Shown piece after piece: positions 1 through 10,432 of a DNA stretch of 64,000 nt. The stretch's first letter is position 1, and the number at the start of each line of letters is the position of its first letter. Where the stretch lies: assembly GCA_037042915.1 (NCBI GenBank), contig CM073193.1, positions 5,394,001 to 5,458,000 of the forward strand, given 5' to 3'. The position numbers and the translations under genes were made by a program. The notes under the pieces were generated by a model. That model searched no databases, was not told the DNA's origin, and saw only the letters and a program-made list of their open reading frames with translations. This DNA comes from Auricularia sp. M13. Taxonomy: Eukaryota > Basidiomycota > Agaricomycetes > Auriculariales > Auriculariaceae.

Positions 1-1448
1 CATGCAACCTGAGCCTGAGTCCCTTGTCAGCAACTGTCATGGTGGCTATTTCTGGGCCTGGATTGTGTCCAGCTCACATGAAGCCGACCTGCTTTGATGC
101 ACTGATAGGCATGAATCCTGTACACTCAGAGTCTGCTGAATACCCTGGCGCGCGTCTTCAGGCTCTAGGCTTTGATCGTCCGTCCGAGTCTGACGGACTC
201 GGAGGTTCAGCAGTTTCAGCGCTCTTTCTTAACTTACAGTCGCAGCACCGACCTTCATGTGAACCCTGATGGTGAGGGTGTACAGCAGGCGCGGCCACCA
301 GAGACTTCCTCAGCAATCGAGTGTTCGAGTTGTGCATCAGGAATGCGGTGATGGCCCCCACTCGCAGGACTCAGAAGATCTGGCCAGTGGCTGAACATGA
401 GAACGAGTGACTGCGTGGGCTCCCATCAGCCACAGATCGTCTTCCAACCGGTGACCTCGCGCAGCGCTATCTCTCCTGGGGTAGAACGAGAGAGACCGAT
501 ATAGCTCCAGCTGGGGGTCATGTGGTCTCAGCCACGTATCCAGAGCTGAGCCAGATCGTCGTTGAACCTGACAATGAGACGCCTGGGGTTGACAGCTTCC
601 GTGACTCATCAGACATCTTGACCGTATCTTGCCTCTGTCAGCTGTTCTCAGAGACGCCACACGGTTGCACTATAGTTTCTCCGCTGTTGGCAGCACTAGC
701 GCGTTATTTTTGCCGGACGCGACGTCAACTACTCCGTAGACATCATGCCTCGTCGACACTCTCACATGGAACGGCATGTAGTGCATCCGCTGCTTCTTCA
801 GCCACTGCCCAGATCTGAGCGGTAGTTTCATATTGACGATTTGTGGGGTGCAACCTTCTTTTGGAGACGACATTGGTACCAGTAGTCTGCGTGTTACTCC
901 CAGGCTCTGGCAATGAGACCGTTTTCGAAAACATGCCGACGTCAGTACGTACAGTCCAAGCCGAGCATGATCACGCGGAACACCATCCGACTCCCAAAGG
1001 CGTCAGTCAACATGTCAGCGTCACCTCTGACGCTCCCAGGCCCGGCGCCACGCACGCGGGACCAGAAGCACGTGCCTACACAACTGACGCCTGCTTTGCA
1101 CGCCTGCAGATCTTGCACCCTTTTCCCTTTAAGCAACAAGCAATAGACGAGAGCCCCTGATTACGTTTTATTTTTGCGATCTGCAGACATCGGGAGTGCA
1201 CATCCTCCGGGGTCGCGGTGTTGCTTAACGACACGACAAGTTGCCACAGTACCAGAGATCGTCCACTAGTTGTCCGGCGAAATGTCAACGTTCGTTTGAA
1301 CACCGGAGAATGAGATCCTCTCATATCCTGGTGTAAATATGTCCAGCCGTCCACCCTGTTCCTTAGTTACCTTTTGTTTTTCCCATCCATGTAATGCGTC
1401 TGAGGCTTGAAAGCTTGACGGCCCGATCGCTCCATGCGCATCGAGAAA
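1..1448. other. No supportable gene
   Basis: This stretch lies downstream of the P450 gene. It has only short overlapping open frames on both strands, none with a recognisable domain, a consistent exon structure or a hydrophobic or low-complexity pattern that would support a gene. I see no RNA gene or repeat in it. Confidence 0.5.
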
Positions 1449-3838
1449 CTACACCAACGTGTCCTCTTCCTTATCCGCAATCTCGACGTCGTCCTCGGGC
1501 ACGTCCGTACGCGGACTCAGGTACACCATCAACGCGTCCCCGCGTGTCATCGTGAAGTCCTGAATCGTCGCGTCCCACGCCGCGCTCTCAGGCGCAAGGT
1601 GCATTTCGAAGCGGCGGAAGAGCGCGCACGCGGCGATGCGCAGCTCCTGCAGCGCGAGCTGGCGCCCGATGCACGACGTAGGGCCCGCGAGGAACGGGAT
1701 GCATGTCGCGGCCATCTCGCTGACGGTGCTCGTGTTGGGCGCTTTCTCTGCTGTTTCGGCCGTGTGCGGGTCGTCTGCCATTTCTCCAGCGACGCCTAGC
1801 GGTTTAGTTATGTCTGTGCGGAGCCAGCGCGAGGGCATGAAAGCGTCAGGCGACGCAAAGTAGTCGCTGCGATGCTGCATTGCGAAGGGGTGCACGGTCA
1901 CTGCGGTCCCTTCCGGCACAAACCTGCAGTACCCGAAAGTTAGATAAGATTTGAATCTGCAACTGTGGACCCGACGCACATCCCACAGATAACCTCTCCA
2001 CCAGATCCGTCGCGCGGCGAGCGGCGCCCGCCAGACGGAACAGGAGGCGCGATCCGCAGTGTTTCGGCGCTGCGTGCGTTATCGTCAGCACTAGGGTGAA
2101 AAGTCGCCGTGGCTAACAAGGCTCACATGACAGCGTCGAGAAATGGCAGGCGCGCATCTCGCCCGCTGTTGGTGCGCGGGAGCTCATCGAGCTCACGCTG
2201 CAGCCGGTCGTACACTGCGCGGTCATTGAGAACGTAATACAGCAGTGACGTGAGCGCAGAGGCGGTCGTGTCGGCACCTTCACGTGTCAGCGTCAAAATG
2301 CGTGGCGATAGGCAGCGGGAATGAATGCATTAGCCTACCTGCAACGAGCAGCAGCGCGGCATCTGCAAGCAATTCCGGCTCGGGCGGCGCGGGGTTCCCA
2401 TCCTCTCCACTCTATCGACCCAGTGACAGTCAGCGACGTGCGATATGCAAGATCGGCAAAGCAAAGCAAAGCGCGGCAACGGCAACACTGACAAGATAGT
2501 GGAAAATGTCGCGCCGCGCGCCGGGCGGCTTCGCGCGGCGCCAGTCGAGGCGCGTTTTCGCGAAGCGGAACATCTTCTGGAAGTCGTCGGCCGCGGGGCG
2601 CAGGGCGAGGTACGGCGTGAGCCAGGGCATGTGCGCGGTGATGGTGCCAAAGCTGGACAAGTGGCAGCACAACAAGGGAAAAGGGGGTGGCGCGAGTGCG
2701 AGTGAATGGGTGGCCGTGTTAACGTTTTGTTTGAGCGACGCTCAGGCACCAAAGAGTTACGACGTACCGGACGCCCTTGGCGAGAATGCGGATGAAGCCA
2801 TTGGAGTCGCCGTCGCGCAGCGTGTCGAACCCGCCGCCGAACCTGCCCGTCAGCCGGTTCAGTCAGTTCTGTTGCGCTGGTAACCGTGACGCTGCCGCGA
2901 CCCTGCACTCACGCGAGATCGCCCATGACATCGAATCTGGCCGTGACATATGAAAGTGTCAGCGATGAGCGATGATAATGATGCCTGTGCATCCCGGGCC
3001 GCAGGTACGCACGAGAAGCAGGCTATCCATTTCGATATATCGACCGGTGCAGGCACGCCGGGCCTTAGCTGCGCGGCGAGCCCGTCGGCGAGCATGCGCG
3101 CGCGGCGCACGACGTCCGGCTCATACGCCCTGAGGGCGGCCGGCGCGAACGCCCGCGCCCACACGCGCCGCCGCGCAGCGTGACGCACGGCGTCGCGCTC
3201 GTTGAGCACGTGCGAGCCGACCTTCTTGTTCTTCCCGGAATCGTAGTCTGCGAAGCCTCTGTGAGATGCACCATCCGGAGAAACCGCGGTCACGGTGGGG
3301 CTGTGAGACGCACTGACTGAGCGCTGCCACGCGGCGCCCGCGGGGGCTCCCACGCCGAAGATGGGCGCGATGGCCTCTCTGTCGATTACGGAGAGCGCAT
3401 TGGGTCCTGCAGCCAGCTGTGATCAGGTGGGGGAGAACGCTGATGGACGGGATGGGGGTGCATACCGATGCGGACAATCGCACCGTAACGGTCGTGCAAA
3501 TCCCGAATGTAGCGGTGCCTGTGACCGCGCGCCGAGACGACGGCCAGCCGGAACATGCTCACTTTCTCCAAAAGTGGACCGGGGAAACGCGCGAGCGGGT
3601 GAAACGGCGAGAGGCGGTAGAGGACGACGGAGAGCGCGGCCGTCGCCCAGAAGAGCGGGAGGCTCAGCAGCGGATTCGCATGGGCGATGAGGGAGACGAT
3701 GAGGGGGACGCCGGCGAGCAGCATGAGGTGGATCCACGGTGCCCACGGCTCGAAGCGACGGAAGACGAGGTGCACGGCGACGGCGGACGCTGCGACGGCC
3801 GTGAGAGGACCCACATTGGAGGTGATGGGAAGCTGCAT
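1449..3838 (-). CDS. Cytochrome P450 monooxygenase, multi-exon
   Basis: A membrane-anchored, heme-thiolate monooxygenase expected at the ER. The chosen ATG (3838) opens an N-terminal part with several hydrophobic segments, followed by the proline hinge ARFPGP. Exon 1 ends at about 3466 after RIG. A 59-base GT-AG intron (3465-3407) joins it to PNALSVIDREAIAPIFG. Later exons carry FDVMGDLA (about 2905), the I-helix AGADTT (about 2275), the K-helix E-x-x-R as ETLR (about 2050), the FMPSRW region, and the heme-binding loop FLAGPTSCIG with its axial cysteine (about 1680). The stop is at 1449. About ten exons with short introns are needed; all key motifs are present, so the gene looks functional. 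Subfamily and substrate cannot be told from sequence alone; basidiomycetes have hundreds of such enzymes for lignin-derived and secondary metabolites. A TATA-like TTATATC lies about 45 bases upstream. Confidence 0.9.
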
Positions 3839-4700
3839 ATTCTGTGTATGCTGACAGCAGCCTGACTGTAAGCGTAGACAGATATAAGTAGGCGTTCGGC
3901 AGCGCTCGCTCGCAGCTCCCGGGGGGCATGTTGTACGTGATGGAACAGGTGCCGCGACTATCCGTCCATGATGCCCGCCGTCAGACGCACGTAATGGGGT
4001 CCCGGCGTCAGATTGCAAGGTTGACTTTGACGCCACAGCTGCTGCGGCTGCCAGAGAGACGGTGCGCGCGTGGGACGATCCACACCCCCAGGACGCCCAG
4101 AGGTCAGATACGCCCAATCGCCGGGACGCCTGCTGCCACGGTAGGCCGGGGAGCGCGATCGCGAGGAAACGGTCACGCACGGTGGCATGCCACAAGTAGC
4201 AGTATTGTATTGCGCCCGCATTGCCGGAGTTTTGCGAAGCATCGCACCATCCCCGCCGGGAGATGCAAACGCGGCGTATTACCTCACGACGCGAGATCGG
4301 ATACCGAAGGTAAACTGTAAATCAGCCGGATTGTCCGGAGATGGGTTATCGTTGTGCCTGCGCGCCGCCACCGTGTGAGTTGGAAGCACCAGTGCCAGAG
4401 AAACGCAGGCCTGGATCCAGGAAGGCGCTTCAAGTTCTGGATCCCAAGCTCCAACAAGTCGCCGGGCAGTCACAGAGCGAGTTACTGTGTTGCCCTTGCC
4501 GAGAGCCTCAGCCAGAGCCAGCCGTGATGACAACGACGGACGGTACCGAAAAACCAGGAGATGACCCTGCGTCCTAGCCATGGGCTATCGACGGAGCCCA
4601 GGGTGCCAAGCCCAGCTTGTTGCCTGGACAAAGCGGAGCATATGGCAGAATCAGGCGCGGCGGCGGTACGCCCATCAGGGCGCAGACTTAGATTCGGAAC
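3839..4700. other. Intergenic; no supportable gene
   Basis: It contains the short P450 promoter and then overlapping open frames of 60-130 codons on both strands. None shows a domain or an exon pattern. It leads into the left arm of the inverted-repeat element. Confidence 0.4.
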
Positions 4701-5637
4701 CAAACCCTCCGGCTGGTGGCCGGAGGGGTTTGTGACAAAGTCCGCCAAACGGGGGACCTAGGTTTATAGCATTAGCACCTTAACTACACCACTTGAACGT
4801 CAGATTTATATACAAAAGTGAAAGATAAGAAGCATATCTACGATTTGAGGTACTCAGCACCCTCGTATGTAGATGTCTTAACAGGTGTCGGTGCGGCGAC
4901 ATTCGGTGTTGAGTTAGGCACCTCCCCGTCCGTCGTACTGTCTGTATCACCCGTCCCCACGCACTTATTACCCAGTTATCATATTTGAGGCATTAATTAG
5001 ACCTATAAATATAAGATCTATGTGTTTTAAATATTATCGGGATCGTAAAAAGAGCGTACGCAGGTCGTACAACATCCCTGAGCTGAATCAACGAAATTCT
5101 GCTCAGCTTGCACTACATAAGGCGCAAAAAAAAATCATATTTATGCTGAGTAGTTCCATCTTATTACATTCAACGACTTTAGCTCTCCGTCTGTGAGGGA
5201 ATGCCACCGTCAGGTGCACGCTGCTACTGGTACCGTGCTGTCGTGATTTGTTGGCTTCCACCCGCTCGAGGTACCATTCCGATCCAACGACGTACCTAGG
5301 CATTATACTCACATATTGAATAACATAGAGGGCTATTTATCATGATTTAAAGATGCAAGAATGGGGTTTTTGAGTGCAGGGAACACATGCTGTAGGCACG
5401 ACAGGCCGGAAATTGTGGTCTGACCTTCCGACCATCCCACAGACACCGATCCACACCGTATCGCAATTCTGTGTATCCAGGGTGGTGGAAGAGGTTCTTA
5501 GGTACAGTTCACGTCCTTGTTGCAAGTCGTTTAGAGCAGAGGACGAGACGCTATTCTATAATCCTAGGTCCCCGATTTGGCGGACTTTGTCATAAGCCCC
5601 TCTGCGAGGGCGCTCGGCCGCGGCCGAGCGGGCTTTG
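4701..5637. repeat. Inverted-repeat element with GC hairpins at both ends
   Basis: Two matching arms face each other. The left arm (about 4705-4769) has a perfect hairpin, CCCTCCGGC/GCCGGAGGG (4705-4728), followed by TGACAAAGTCCGCCAAA, a C/G run, ACCTAGG and TTATAG. The right arm (about 5556-5630) carries the same order on the other strand, with its own hairpin GCTCGGCC/GGCCGAGC (5612-5629). The two hairpins share position but not sequence. The roughly 790 bases between the arms are AT-richer and hold no convincing ORF. Each arm reads as the end of an open frame finishing TKSA-K-x-GT. It may be a non-autonomous element with long terminal inverted repeats, or two 3' ends of a dispersed repeat facing each other. 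I could not identify a target duplication. Confidence 0.5.
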
Positions 5638-5868
5638 TTGAGTCTAGCGCAGACTCGGAGCTGGACCAGTTGCGGTCGGAGTCGAAGTGGAACGAACCGC
5701 TCATCAGCCGGTACCAACCGAAGGAGCTCGAGAACTGCCTACAGTAGCTACTGCGCGTCCAACTTATCATTCCCACCGTGCTTTTCGTATTGCTTCGTGG
5801 TTGGCTATGATTTGGGGGATTTAAGCAGTACAGCGATTATGTATTTTACGTTGAAGTCACCGATGTGC

Positions 5869-5970
5869 GGCTCAGTGGTCTAGTCGTATGATTCTCGCTT
5901 CGGGTTTTCCTCTCTCACGCATTGCGTGAATGATTGCGAGAGGCCCCGGGTTCAATTCCCGGCTGAGCCC
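5869..5970 (+). tRNA. tRNA-Pro (anticodon CGG) with intron
   Basis: Acceptor GGCTCAG (5869-5875) pairs with CTGAGCC (5963-5969), followed by discriminator C. The anticodon stem CTCGC (5894-5898) pairs with GCGAG (5936-5940). The loop TTCGGG|T gives anticodon CGG (5901-5903). An intron of about 30 bases (5905-5934) sits one base 3' of the anticodon, the canonical eukaryotic site. The T arm GGGTTCAATTC supplies a good B box. A TTTT run (5971-5974) is the Pol III terminator. Confidence 0.95.
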
Positions 5971-6739
5971 TTTTGGCTCGAATTGAACCCTTTTCGAATT
6001 CCTAGTGCTCGTCAGAAGCTGAGTGCTTATTTTCCCTACGCCCATGCCAATAACATAGCAGATGTCTTCTTTGTGAGTGTGACGCCCACAGGAATCCAAC
6101 TGCTATGAGCAATATCGCTCAAAGGATTGAGCGTTACATTTTGATCCATTCTTCCTGTACGAGACTCTCCTGTCTTCTGTCAGCATTCCGACGGCAACTA
6201 TGTGTGTGTGATCACGCGATGCGCATTATCGAGGTCAACGTACGTAAAAAGTGCGGATCACGTGTGGGGAAGAATGGAACAAACATCGGATGTCCGGTAT
6301 GGCAATGCGGGGGGATCCTCAGGAGATTCTTGTGTGCCACCGTCGTCACTGACAAACATGCTGCATGCTCAGCTGAGTAGCGGACAAAACAATGCAGGCA
6401 CGTGCTGTCCCATTGCGGGAATGACATTACGGTGCAGTACATAATAACTTACGAGGCGCTGTAGTGCCACTGACGGCAGAGATACCAGAATGTGCTGCGG
6501 CTGCAATCTCGACGATGGATATATGCCCATACGTAATGGCCGCAAGCATACAGCACTCCATGCACGGACGCTGCACGTGCGCCGCTGCTGGCCACAGCGC
6601 TGAGACGGGGCGGCCGCCGGCTCTGAGCTCTCCCTGGTCCCTCTCCCGCCTTACAAGGCCCAGCGAGTCACGGTCGCTGGAGGCCCTTATCTCTCTGGAG
6701 GTCACTTGAGCAGCAGTAGTGCCGGCACGATAACGACAT
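5971..6739. other. Intergenic; no supportable gene
   Basis: After the Pol III terminator this region has only short ORFs without recognisable features. The last 150 bases are the likely promoter/5' UTR of the F-box gene. Confidence 0.4.
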
Positions 6740-8353
6740 ATGATGGCGCGGGCGGAAGAAGCGCGGGCTCTGCCGGCAGCGTTCTCGCGTCTGTTCTCTT
6801 ATCTAGCCTGCCGCCATGCTCGACGACGACCCCCGCATCACGAGCGTGAGCGTGCGTTGCCCAGAATGTACCAGCGCGCTCAGCCGATGCATATCCAGCC
6901 CAGCATGTTCGACGCGTGGCCCGACGAGCTGCTGCTGCGCGTGCTCGACGAGCTCGTCGACGACCCCGAACTCATATTGCGCGGCGTCTCCGCAGTGTCC
7001 AGGCGCTGGCGACGGGTTGCGACTGACGACGGGCTCTGGTTCCGCATCTGCGAGCGCATCCTGACGCGCTTTACGACGAATTCGACTGGGGGCTCTGGAA
7101 CTGAAACTGCGTTCAAGCGGGACATCTGGCTGCGCGCTACCCCGGACGCGCCGGGCTCAATGGTAGACTTCTGGCGGCGCTTCGTGCGACTGTGGGCGCC
7201 GCGGCTGGGCTGGTGGGCGGACATGGACGGCGCGCACGGCGCGCTCTTCCGCATCGCCGCGGACCTGGGCCGCGGCGCGCTGCAGTGCGACCGGCTCCTC
7301 CTCGCCAACGACATGGAGTCCGCCCGGCCGACCGACACACTCGACCCGGATAAGCCCGGCGGCGTCCCTCCCGGCGTCGTGCTCGAGCGCGGCGTGCTGT
7401 CTGTCCTCACCGACGCCGCCGCGCGCGCGTACCTCGACATCCACCTTCTGCGCCCGCGTGTTGTCCCGCGTGACGTCTTTGTCGCGCAGTATGACCGCAA
7501 CGCGCCGACGGGCATGGTGATGTGGGCTGGCACGACCGCGGAGCACCGGTCGGTACATCCGTCCGCCATTTATTCTGAGCTGCAGGTGCCGAGAACGGAG
7601 GCGGCAACTGGCGGAGACTGCCGTCCGTTCCCTACGCCCGCACTTCTTCCGGCCATCCGCTGCCTGCCTGCACAGTCACCCTTTGAGCAGCAGCAAATAC
7701 GCTGCCTGAACTCGCTCTACGGCCGGCGTCTCGCACCTTTACGCGCGCCACGCGATCTAACAGACGACTTGAACGACCCGGTTCAGGCGGGCTGGTACGC
7801 CGGGACGTACGGCGCGCACGGCTGTGAGCTCGTCTTCGTGCACACAGTCACCGTGGACGCGTCACACAAACACTCCCTGGTCGAATTCCCAGGCGACGCG
7901 GACGCGCTTCCAGCGAGCGCGCCGACGCGCGGACGGCGGCTCGAGGGCATCAAGATCACCGGCGACCCGAACGTGCCCAAGGGCCAGCGGAGCTTCGTTG
8001 GCTTCCTCTCCTCGCCCCAGGCGCGCGGCTTCGGCGCTGTCTCTGCTCACTCTCCCACATCTCCGTCCTCCTCCATCACCCAACCCACAGCCCACGCCAT
8101 CCCCGAGCACTCTCCTCGCGCCGCATTCGCGCCCTGGCCGCTCGACGCGCGCGGTGCACACGTTCTTCCGGACGTCTACGCCTCAGGTGACGGGCTGGGT
8201 GCAACCGCGCCAGGGCTGGGGCGCATCGCTGCGCGCGGCTTCCGCGAGCCGCGCTGGACGGAGTGCGTCGTGCACGTCGCGGGCCGCAGCGAAATCGAGC
8301 TGCTGTGGCTCGAGATGGGCATTGTCACGACTTTCCGGCGGCTCAATTTGTGA
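6740..8353 (+). CDS. F-box protein, FBXO31-like
   Basis: A single-exon ORF of up to 537 residues. An F-box (about residues 58-108: WPDELLLRVLDEL ... ILRGVSAVSRRWRRVATDD-LWF) should bind SKP1 and place the protein in an SCF ubiquitin ligase. The C-terminal half matches the FBXO31/plant F-box substrate domain: AGWYAGTYGAHGCELV (about 350) and LEGIKITGDPNVPKGQ (about 400) are its signature strands, and a final strand set lies around residues 510-537. A Ser/Pro-rich, poorly conserved loop (about 430-470) interrupts the domain. The true start may be Met43 (6866), because the first 42 residues are Arg/Ala-rich and look like translated leader. In animals this fold is reported to recognise damaged proteins ending in a C-terminal amide; transfer of that role here is inference. 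Confidence 0.85.
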   Translation: MMARAEEARALPAAFSRLFSYLACRHARRRPPHHERERALPRMYQRAQPMHIQPSMFDAWPDELLLRVLDELVDDPELILRGVSAVSRRWRRVATDDGLWFRICERILTRFTTNSTGGSGTETAFKRDIWLRATPDAPGSMVDFWRRFVRLWAPRLGWWADMDGAHGALFRIAADLGRGALQCDRLLLANDMESARPTDTLDPDKPGGVPPGVVLERGVLSVLTDAAARAYLDIHLLRPRVVPRDVFVAQYDRNAPTGMVMWAGTTAEHRSVHPSAIYSELQVPRTEAATGGDCRPFPTPALLPAIRCLPAQSPFEQQQIRCLNSLYGRRLAPLRAPRDLTDDLNDPVQAGWYAGTYGAHGCELVFVHTVTVDASHKHSLVEFPGDADALPASAPTRGRRLEGIKITGDPNVPKGQRSFVGFLSSPQARGFGAVSAHSPTSPSSSITQPTAHAIPEHSPRAAFAPWPLDARGAHVLPDVYASGDGLGATAPGLGRIAARGFREPRWTECVVHVAGRSEIELLWLEMGIVTTFRRLNL

Positions 8354-8669
8354 TTGAAATGTTGTGGTATGGCGGCTGGATGTTGCATTGTACACTGTAC
8401 AGTATTTGTATTGCCGCAGTCCCTCCCAGTGTGACTTGTACAGCACGGACTTTTGACAAATCATTCAGCAATCGCATTGCCGGTGGAAATTGTAATGATT
8501 CTCGCTGAAGCTGAATCCTATTGGCGATGAAGCATCGGAATGGATGCTGCATTCTGGTGATTTACTTTCAACCACCACAGACTCAGGTCCAGCAGGTGGC
8601 ACCGAGAGACAATAGTGATGGGCTATAAAGGTCACTGCATATTGTCCGCCTCGCTGTCCGACGTCCTCC
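8354..8669. other. Intergenic
   Basis: About 300 bases between two plus-strand genes; no gene seen. It should hold the terminator of the F-box gene and the promoter of the next gene. Confidence 0.5.
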
Positions 8670-9671
8670 ATGCCACCGCGTAATCGGCCTTCATCCTCAG
8701 CGAAGAAACCACAGTCCAGCGCGTCGAAGTCAGAGCCGGCGACGACGGCGCCGACGTTGCATTCTTCTGCCGCCGGTGCCACTCAGCCTGCAGTTGGTGC
8801 TGATAGGGGCAAACGTCGACGCGGGAAACGCGGGAGGGACACGCAGGACGACGCGCAAACTCACACGCTCGCTGGTCCAGCGCCGCTTGCGACCGCTTCT
8901 ACGTCTACTGTGCCAGCGCCTGTACCAGAGATACAAAGGAAGAAGAAACGGAAGGGCAAGAAGAAGAACCTTGAAGCACGCGCGGTGGCGGGTACGAGCA
9001 CCGCTCCGCTGCAGGTCCTCGCTACTGGCGAGCCGACGCCGCCTCCGAGATTGAAGTCGACGCCGAACTGCTTCAAAGTTCCGCGACATCGGGGTGGCGG
9101 CGCGGCGAAGGCGGAGGTGGCGATTTCGCAGTTCGAGCGGTCGAAGGTGGATCTCGTACCCGCGCAACGTGAGCCGCCGAGCAGCTCGCCTGAGGTCTCC
9201 GGGGCGGCAACAGCTGTGCGTGCGAGTTCCAGTGCCAGTGGGGCCCCAGAAGATGTGCCAGCGCCTGCTGTTCAGTCATCTGCGGACGGCCCTCGAGAGC
9301 CAGAGCCAGCACCAGCGACCGTGGTCCCCGACTCAGTCCCCCCGCCTCACCACGAGCAGGGCTCCGCCTCTGACATGGAGATATCGACGTCCTCCGATCG
9401 CAATTCGCGGCCCCATACTGTCAGCGACTCTGAGGATTCGGCCCTCATGCCAGTGCCCCCCGCGACGGCGAAGTTCGGGTTTCCCCCGAAGAACAAGCTC
9501 GGGCTCTTCATGGACAAGCCAAGCTTGACGAACACCTGGAGCGGCATCTCCTTCCCGTCTTGGCGTCCGAGAGCGTTCCTCCGCGTGACGAGTTGCACTG
9601 TGCCGAAGGTGGTGCCATCACCTGGTTGTGTGCGACGGACGAAGAGTCTGCCGCTATTGCTCGATTCGTGA
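8670..9671 (+). CDS. Hypothetical basic, disordered nuclear-type protein
   Basis: An ORF of 333 residues, mostly Ser/Pro/Ala-rich and probably disordered. Two strong basic clusters, GKRRRGKRGR (about 50) and RKKKRKGKKK (about 90), look like nuclear localisation signals. A more ordered C-terminal part carries KFGFPPKNKLGLFMDKPSL. Past that point another frame (QAKLDEHLERHLLPVLASE) looks more coding, so a short intron or frame change may lie near 9500-9540 and the real C terminus may differ. No family recognised. Confidence 0.5.
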   Translation: MPPRNRPSSSAKKPQSSASKSEPATTAPTLHSSAAGATQPAVGADRGKRRRGKRGRDTQDDAQTHTLAGPAPLATASTSTVPAPVPEIQRKKKRKGKKKNLEARAVAGTSTAPLQVLATGEPTPPPRLKSTPNCFKVPRHRGGGAAKAEVAISQFERSKVDLVPAQREPPSSSPEVSGAATAVRASSSASGAPEDVPAPAVQSSADGPREPEPAPATVVPDSVPPPHHEQGSASDMEISTSSDRNSRPHTVSDSEDSALMPVPPATAKFGFPPKNKLGLFMDKPSLTNTWSGISFPSWRPRAFLRVTSCTVPKVVPSPGCVRRTKSLPLLLDS

Positions 9672-9787
9672 CATTTATAAATGGAATGTACAGTATGCAG
9701 ATGATGTGGGCTCACCTAATGTCTCCGCCGACCAATGTTAAATAGATTCATAAGTCAAAAAAGAAGCTGTGCGAGCACAAGTATCCT

Positions 9788-10432
9788 GTGGTCATCGTTG
9801 TATTTTTCAGGATAAAAGCGCACCGCACCTTACCGCCGGTCCTGTACAGTTTCTTTCCTCCCCTCGTACTCTTCTTCATGAGGACGAGCCCACGATTCCA
9901 GAAGCGCGCGACCTCCAAGCCTGATGGCCATGCGGGCGAGCACCAGATCGAACCGACGGCGTGGGCGGCGGGCAGTGCTGCTGCCAGTGGCGAACCAACG
10001 CACAACAGCGCCGCGACGCCGAGGAGCAGCGCAATGCACGGGAACGAAGCGCGGCTTGTTTGGTCACCCGGCGCGGGCAAGTGGCGCGCGAAGTTCCCGC
10101 CGTCGCCTGGAGCATCGACGCCGCAGGTCGACGCCGTCCAGGGCGACAAGCAGACCGACTCTGGCACACGCTCGCGACGCGCCAGGGTCAGGAAGAAACG
10201 CTCTAGAGCACAGCGGCTGGAAGCGCCTCGATTCAATCCACCGCCAATGCCGATAGCGCCTGCTTGCCAGTGGAACGCCTGGCAGCACAGTGGGGGTCTA
10301 GGCGATTGGGCCGCGTTGTATCCCGCACAAGCTTCGCAATATTGGGCGGGAAAACATTCATACGCACTGGCAGCGCTGAATGCTTTCCTTGTCATGCATC
10401 AGGAAACTGCGTTTTGCCCTAAAGCGGCATAA
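9788..10432 (+). CDS. Possible hypothetical protein
   Basis: A 214-codon ORF rich in Ser, Pro, Trp and basic residues (for example WSPGAGKWRAKFPPSPG). The opposite strand is also open for 215 codons, so coding direction is not certain. No domain recognised. The more likely start is an internal Met near 9878. Confidence 0.3.
   Translation: MVIVVFFRIKAHRTLPPVLYSFFPPLVLFFMRTSPRFQKRATSKPDGHAGEHQIEPTAWAAGSAAASGEPTHNSAATPRSSAMHGNEARLVWSPGAGKWRAKFPPSPGASTPQVDAVQGDKQTDSGTRSRRARVRKKRSRAQRLEAPRFNPPPMPIAPACQWNAWQHSGGLGDWAALYPAQASQYWAGKHSYALAALNAFLVMHQETAFCPKAA

Noticed and set aside
913-1160. Overlapping ORFs of 60-105 codons near the left edge
   Set aside because: Open on both strands, without domains or splice pattern; expected by chance in GC-rich DNA.
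9748-10395. 215-codon minus-strand ORF opposite the 9788-10432 ORF
   Set aside because: Cys/Leu-rich composition without any motif; most likely the shadow of the plus-strand reading.
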